NCBI GenBank assembly: GCA_004214065.1
Contig: SGZM01000003.1
Span: 23,339 to 87,338 of the forward strand
Origin: Gammaproteobacteria bacterium
GTDB taxonomy: Bacteria > Pseudomonadota > Gammaproteobacteria > Magnimaribacterales > Magnimaribacteraceae
Direction: 5' to 3'
Length of the DNA stretch: 64,000 nt
How positions within the stretch are numbered: position 1 is the first letter of the stretch; the number at the start of each line of letters is the position of its first letter. The notes beneath the pieces are model-generated. The model saw only the letters and a program-made list of their open reading frames with translations, was not told the origin of the DNA and did no database searches. This document shows, piece after piece, positions 61,237-64,000 of this stretch. The position numbers and the translations under genes were made by a program.

Positions 61237-61712
61237 AAAGAGTTATCGCATTATTAATGGAGAACCAACCAGGTGCTCTCTCAAGAGTAGTTGGGCTCTT
61301 TTCTCAAAGAGGATATAACATAGAAACACTAGTTGTAGCACCTACCACTGATCCAACTTTATCAAGACTGACTATGTCTACAGAAGGTGATGAAAAAGTG
61401 GTTGAGCAGATAACTAAGCAATTAGATAAATTAATTGATGTGGTTTTGGTTACAAACTTAAGTGAATCTGAATTTGTTGAAAGAGAATTAATGCTGATAA
61501 AGTTTAGAAAAGATTCTTTTCCTGAGAATGCTTTTCAAGACTCTAATGTTGTTTCTAAGAATGATGAAGTTATTAATGTACAAGTAGTTGGTACTTCATC
61601 AGAATTAGATGCATTAATCACAGAGATTAAAGGAAGCAATCCTATAGAAGTTGTCAGATCTGGTTCTCTGGGGATATCGTCTGATAAAAATACATTAAGT
61701 ATAGAAAATTAA
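61233..61712 (+). CDS. ilvH: Acetolactate synthase small (regulatory) subunit
   Basis: ACT-domain subunit conferring valine feedback control; about 159 residues. RVIALLMENQPGALSRVVGLFSQRGYNIETLVVAPT is the ACT domain and the C-terminal NVQVVGTSSELDALITEIK domain follows. The ATG at 61233 overlaps the ilvB stop (ATGA); an upstream frame start at 61203 would lie within ilvB. Confidence 0.96.
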   Translation: MKRVIALLMENQPGALSRVVGLFSQRGYNIETLVVAPTTDPTLSRLTMSTEGDEKVVEQITKQLDKLIDVVLVTNLSESEFVERELMLIKFRKDSFPENAFQDSNVVSKNDEVINVQVVGTSSELDALITEIKGSNPIEVVRSGSLGISSDKNTLSIEN

Positions 61713-62756
<1,044 letters not shown>

Positions 62757-62760
62757 ATTT

Positions 62761-63546
62761 ATGTCCGAAGATCCTCAAGAAAGTCTAGATCTCTTTGATG
62801 ATCATGAAGAGGTCGTTTCAGAGGATGGAAAAAAGGTAACTAGAAAAGGTATTTATTTACTCCCTAATTTATTAACTACAGCATCTCTTTTCTCCGGATT
62901 CTTTTCGATAGTCTCAGCCATAAATGGTAATTTTATAGCTTCAGGAATGGCACTTTTTGCTGCTCAGATGTTGGATGGATTAGACGGCAGAGTTGCAAGA
63001 CTTACTAATTCGCAGAGTCTATTTGGTGCTCAATATGATAGCCTTTGTGATGTAATTTCATTCGGTTTAGCACCCGCTATTATCGTTTTTCTTTGGGGCC
63101 TAGATTCTTTGGGTCAGACTGGTTGGGTATTTTCGTTTTTCTATGTTGCAGCCGCAGCATTAAGATTAGCAAGATTTAATACATATATTGGTTCAGAAGA
63201 TACATATTTCAAAGGACTTCCAAGCCCTGTTGCCAGTGCTATGGTTGTATACTTTGTTTGGGCCATGAGTTCATACGGTGTTCAGGGAGAAGAGGTGGGT
63301 AGCATACTTGCTATTTTTACCGCTATTCTAACAGGCTGTGTTTCTCTCTTAATGGTAGTTAATATTCCTTATTACAGTTTTAAAGAAATAGAACTCAAGA
63401 AGAGAGTTCCCTTCTTCAGTATGTTATTCGTCGTATTTATCTTCGCGCTAATTTCTATAGATCCGCCAATAGTACTCGCGCTTTGCGCATTTGTTTACGT
63501 CGCATCCGGCCCAGTAATTTGGGCTGTAAAAGCCTTACGTAAATAG
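62761..63546 (+). CDS. pssA: CDP-diacylglycerol-serine O-phosphatidyltransferase
   Basis: Makes phosphatidylserine, precursor of phosphatidylethanolamine. The CDP-alcohol phosphotransferase motif DGLDGRVARLTNSQSLFGAQ continues with YDSLCD at about 76-103, all acidic residues kept, and five to six membrane helices cover the rest. Length 261 fits the membrane (type II) form that follows ilvC in many Proteobacteria. Four bases after ilvC, so probably in the same operon. Confidence 0.94.
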   Translation: MSEDPQESLDLFDDHEEVVSEDGKKVTRKGIYLLPNLLTTASLFSGFFSIVSAINGNFIASGMALFAAQMLDGLDGRVARLTNSQSLFGAQYDSLCDVISFGLAPAIIVFLWGLDSLGQTGWVFSFFYVAAAALRLARFNTYIGSEDTYFKGLPSPVASAMVVYFVWAMSSYGVQGEEVGSILAIFTAILTGCVSLLMVVNIPYYSFKEIELKKRVPFFSMLFVVFIFALISIDPPIVLALCAFVYVASGPVIWAVKALRK

Positions 63547-63569
63547 CTATTTTCTAGTAAGATGCGCGC
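63535..63569 (+). promoter_or_regulatory. Candidate stable-RNA promoter with GC discriminator
   Basis: TTACGT (63535-63540, inside the pssA 3' end), 17-base spacer, TAAGAT (63558-63563), then GCGCGC (63564-63569). A G+C-rich discriminator next to the -10 is the hallmark of stringently controlled tRNA/rRNA promoters and stands out in this AT-rich sequence. Confidence 0.45.
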
Positions 63570-63580
63570 TCCACGTAAGT

Positions 63581-63658
<78 letters not shown>

Positions 63659-63729
63659 TCATTTAAAGTAGTATCCAAACTTGTTCTAGATTTTTTAATA
63701 GAATAGAAACAAAATCTTTTGATTACAAT

Positions 63730-63870
63730 ATGAATAAAAAGGAACTATACCTAAAGCAATTAGTCGCTAGAGGTTATGACAACCCAAAATTATCTGACTT
63801 GAGTGAGTCTTCACTTAGAGAGATTCTAAAAAATGAAGAATCCTTTTATCAGAGGAATTCTAGTGAATAA
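63730..63870 (+). CDS. Candidate 46-residue small soluble protein
   Basis: A short frame (MNKKELYLKQLVARGYDNPK, ending QRNSSE) with charged helical content and no membrane segment. It begins 71 bases after the tRNA and its end overlaps the following membrane-protein frame by 38 bases in another frame. I recognise no family. A weak Shine-Dalgarno or none is seen. The 63659-63729 interval holds nothing else I can identify. Confidence 0.4.
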   Translation: MNKKELYLKQLVARGYDNPKLSDLSESSLREILKNEESFYQRNSSE

Positions 63871-64000
63871 AGCTTTGCTTTGGTTCGCTTACTTTTTAGT
63901 TTTTACTACACCAATACAAATATTTTTTTGTCTTTGGGTATATTCTTTCGTCTTTTCGAATGAATACAGTCTCTTTACTTTCAGTACTTCTGACTTTATG
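63833..64000 (+). CDS. Partial inner-membrane protein, cut by window end
   Basis: A frame open to the last base (56 codons) with two hydrophobic segments: LLWFAYFLVF and PIQIFFCLWVYSFVF. It may begin at ATG 63833 or at GTG 63863; the latter gives MNKALLWFAYF, a natural membrane-protein start. Too little is present to name it. Confidence 0.5.
   Translation, partial: MKNPFIRGILVNKALLWFAYFLVFTTPIQIFFCLWVYSFVFSNEYSLFTFSTSDFM

Overview
The window reads as a chromosomal segment of a streamlined, AT-rich marine gammaproteobacterium. Gene-order signatures of Gammaproteobacteria are present: nadD-rsfS-rlmH-mrdA-rodA-mltB-dacA, leuS-lptE-holA, accB-accC, parE-parC, bamD divergent from rluD-pgeF, ilvB-ilvH-ilvC-pssA and trxA-rho. 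The low G+C, very short intergenic spaces, and the mix of P450, CoA-transferase, acyl-CoA dehydrogenase, haloalkane-dehalogenase-like and carotenoid-oxygenase genes resemble the SAR86-type lifestyle. That lineage assignment is an inference from gene content and was not tested by phylogeny. I see no phage, insertion sequence, CRISPR array or rRNA operon. No intergenic gap exceeds about 130 bases, once a 39-codon reading frame is accepted in the one 219-base interval (8673-8891).

Layout. 1-4310: partial fpg (mutM), two alpha/beta hydrolases and a TolC-family channel. 4410-8788: a peroxiredoxin leading into a P450 / CrtC-like DUF / APH-type kinase / small helical protein cassette, then a tiny convergent membrane ORF. 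8892-14131: a glycosidase-like lipoprotein and topoisomerase IV (parE-parC). 14175-22382: thioesterases, an aldo/keto reductase, an acetylornithine-type transaminase, a DUF2244 protein, an esterase-CaiB-acyl-CoA dehydrogenase operon, and a trans-acting enoyl reductase-like protein. 22375-27642: PPi-type phosphofructokinase, mpl, a LON-domain protein, a carotenoid oxygenase and a DedA protein. 27687-36344: proA-nadD-rsfS-rlmH-mrdA-rodA-mltB-dacA-dat, coupling proline/NAD synthesis, ribosome maturation and peptidoglycan elongation. 36341-42470: the opposing operon aroQ-accB-accC-leuS-lptE-holA. 42536-49255: a stand-alone DsbD N-domain, a PCuAC copper chaperone, a fused double ABC ATPase, ilvD, trxA, rho and rsmD. 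49314-54813: flavin reductase, DUF4399, and two tandem CBM9/DUF5916 outer-membrane barrels. 54801-59394: a PP0621-like protein, bamD, rluD, pgeF, a beta-hydroxyacid dehydrogenase and a GLYK-type glycerate kinase. 59488-64000: ilvB-ilvH-ilvC-pssA, tRNA-Ile(GAT), a 46-codon ORF and a truncated membrane protein.

The signals I find most interesting are architectural. (i) Three unrelated genes (PaaI-like thioesterase, mpl, ilvD) start with exactly TATAAT-N6-ATG and have no usable Shine-Dalgarno sequence. A fourth has TAAAAT-N6-ATG. This is the spacing expected if transcription begins on the A of the start codon, i.e. leaderless mRNAs. (ii) Eight of nine convergent gene pairs abut or overlap at their stop codons, several sharing a TTAA/TTAG tetranucleotide, leaving no room for intrinsic terminators. 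(iii) nadD has a well-placed Shine-Dalgarno only for an ATA codon. (iv) A P450, a CrtC-like protein, an APH-family kinase and a small partner-like protein form one operon that could run a hydroxylate-then-phosphorylate catabolic route.
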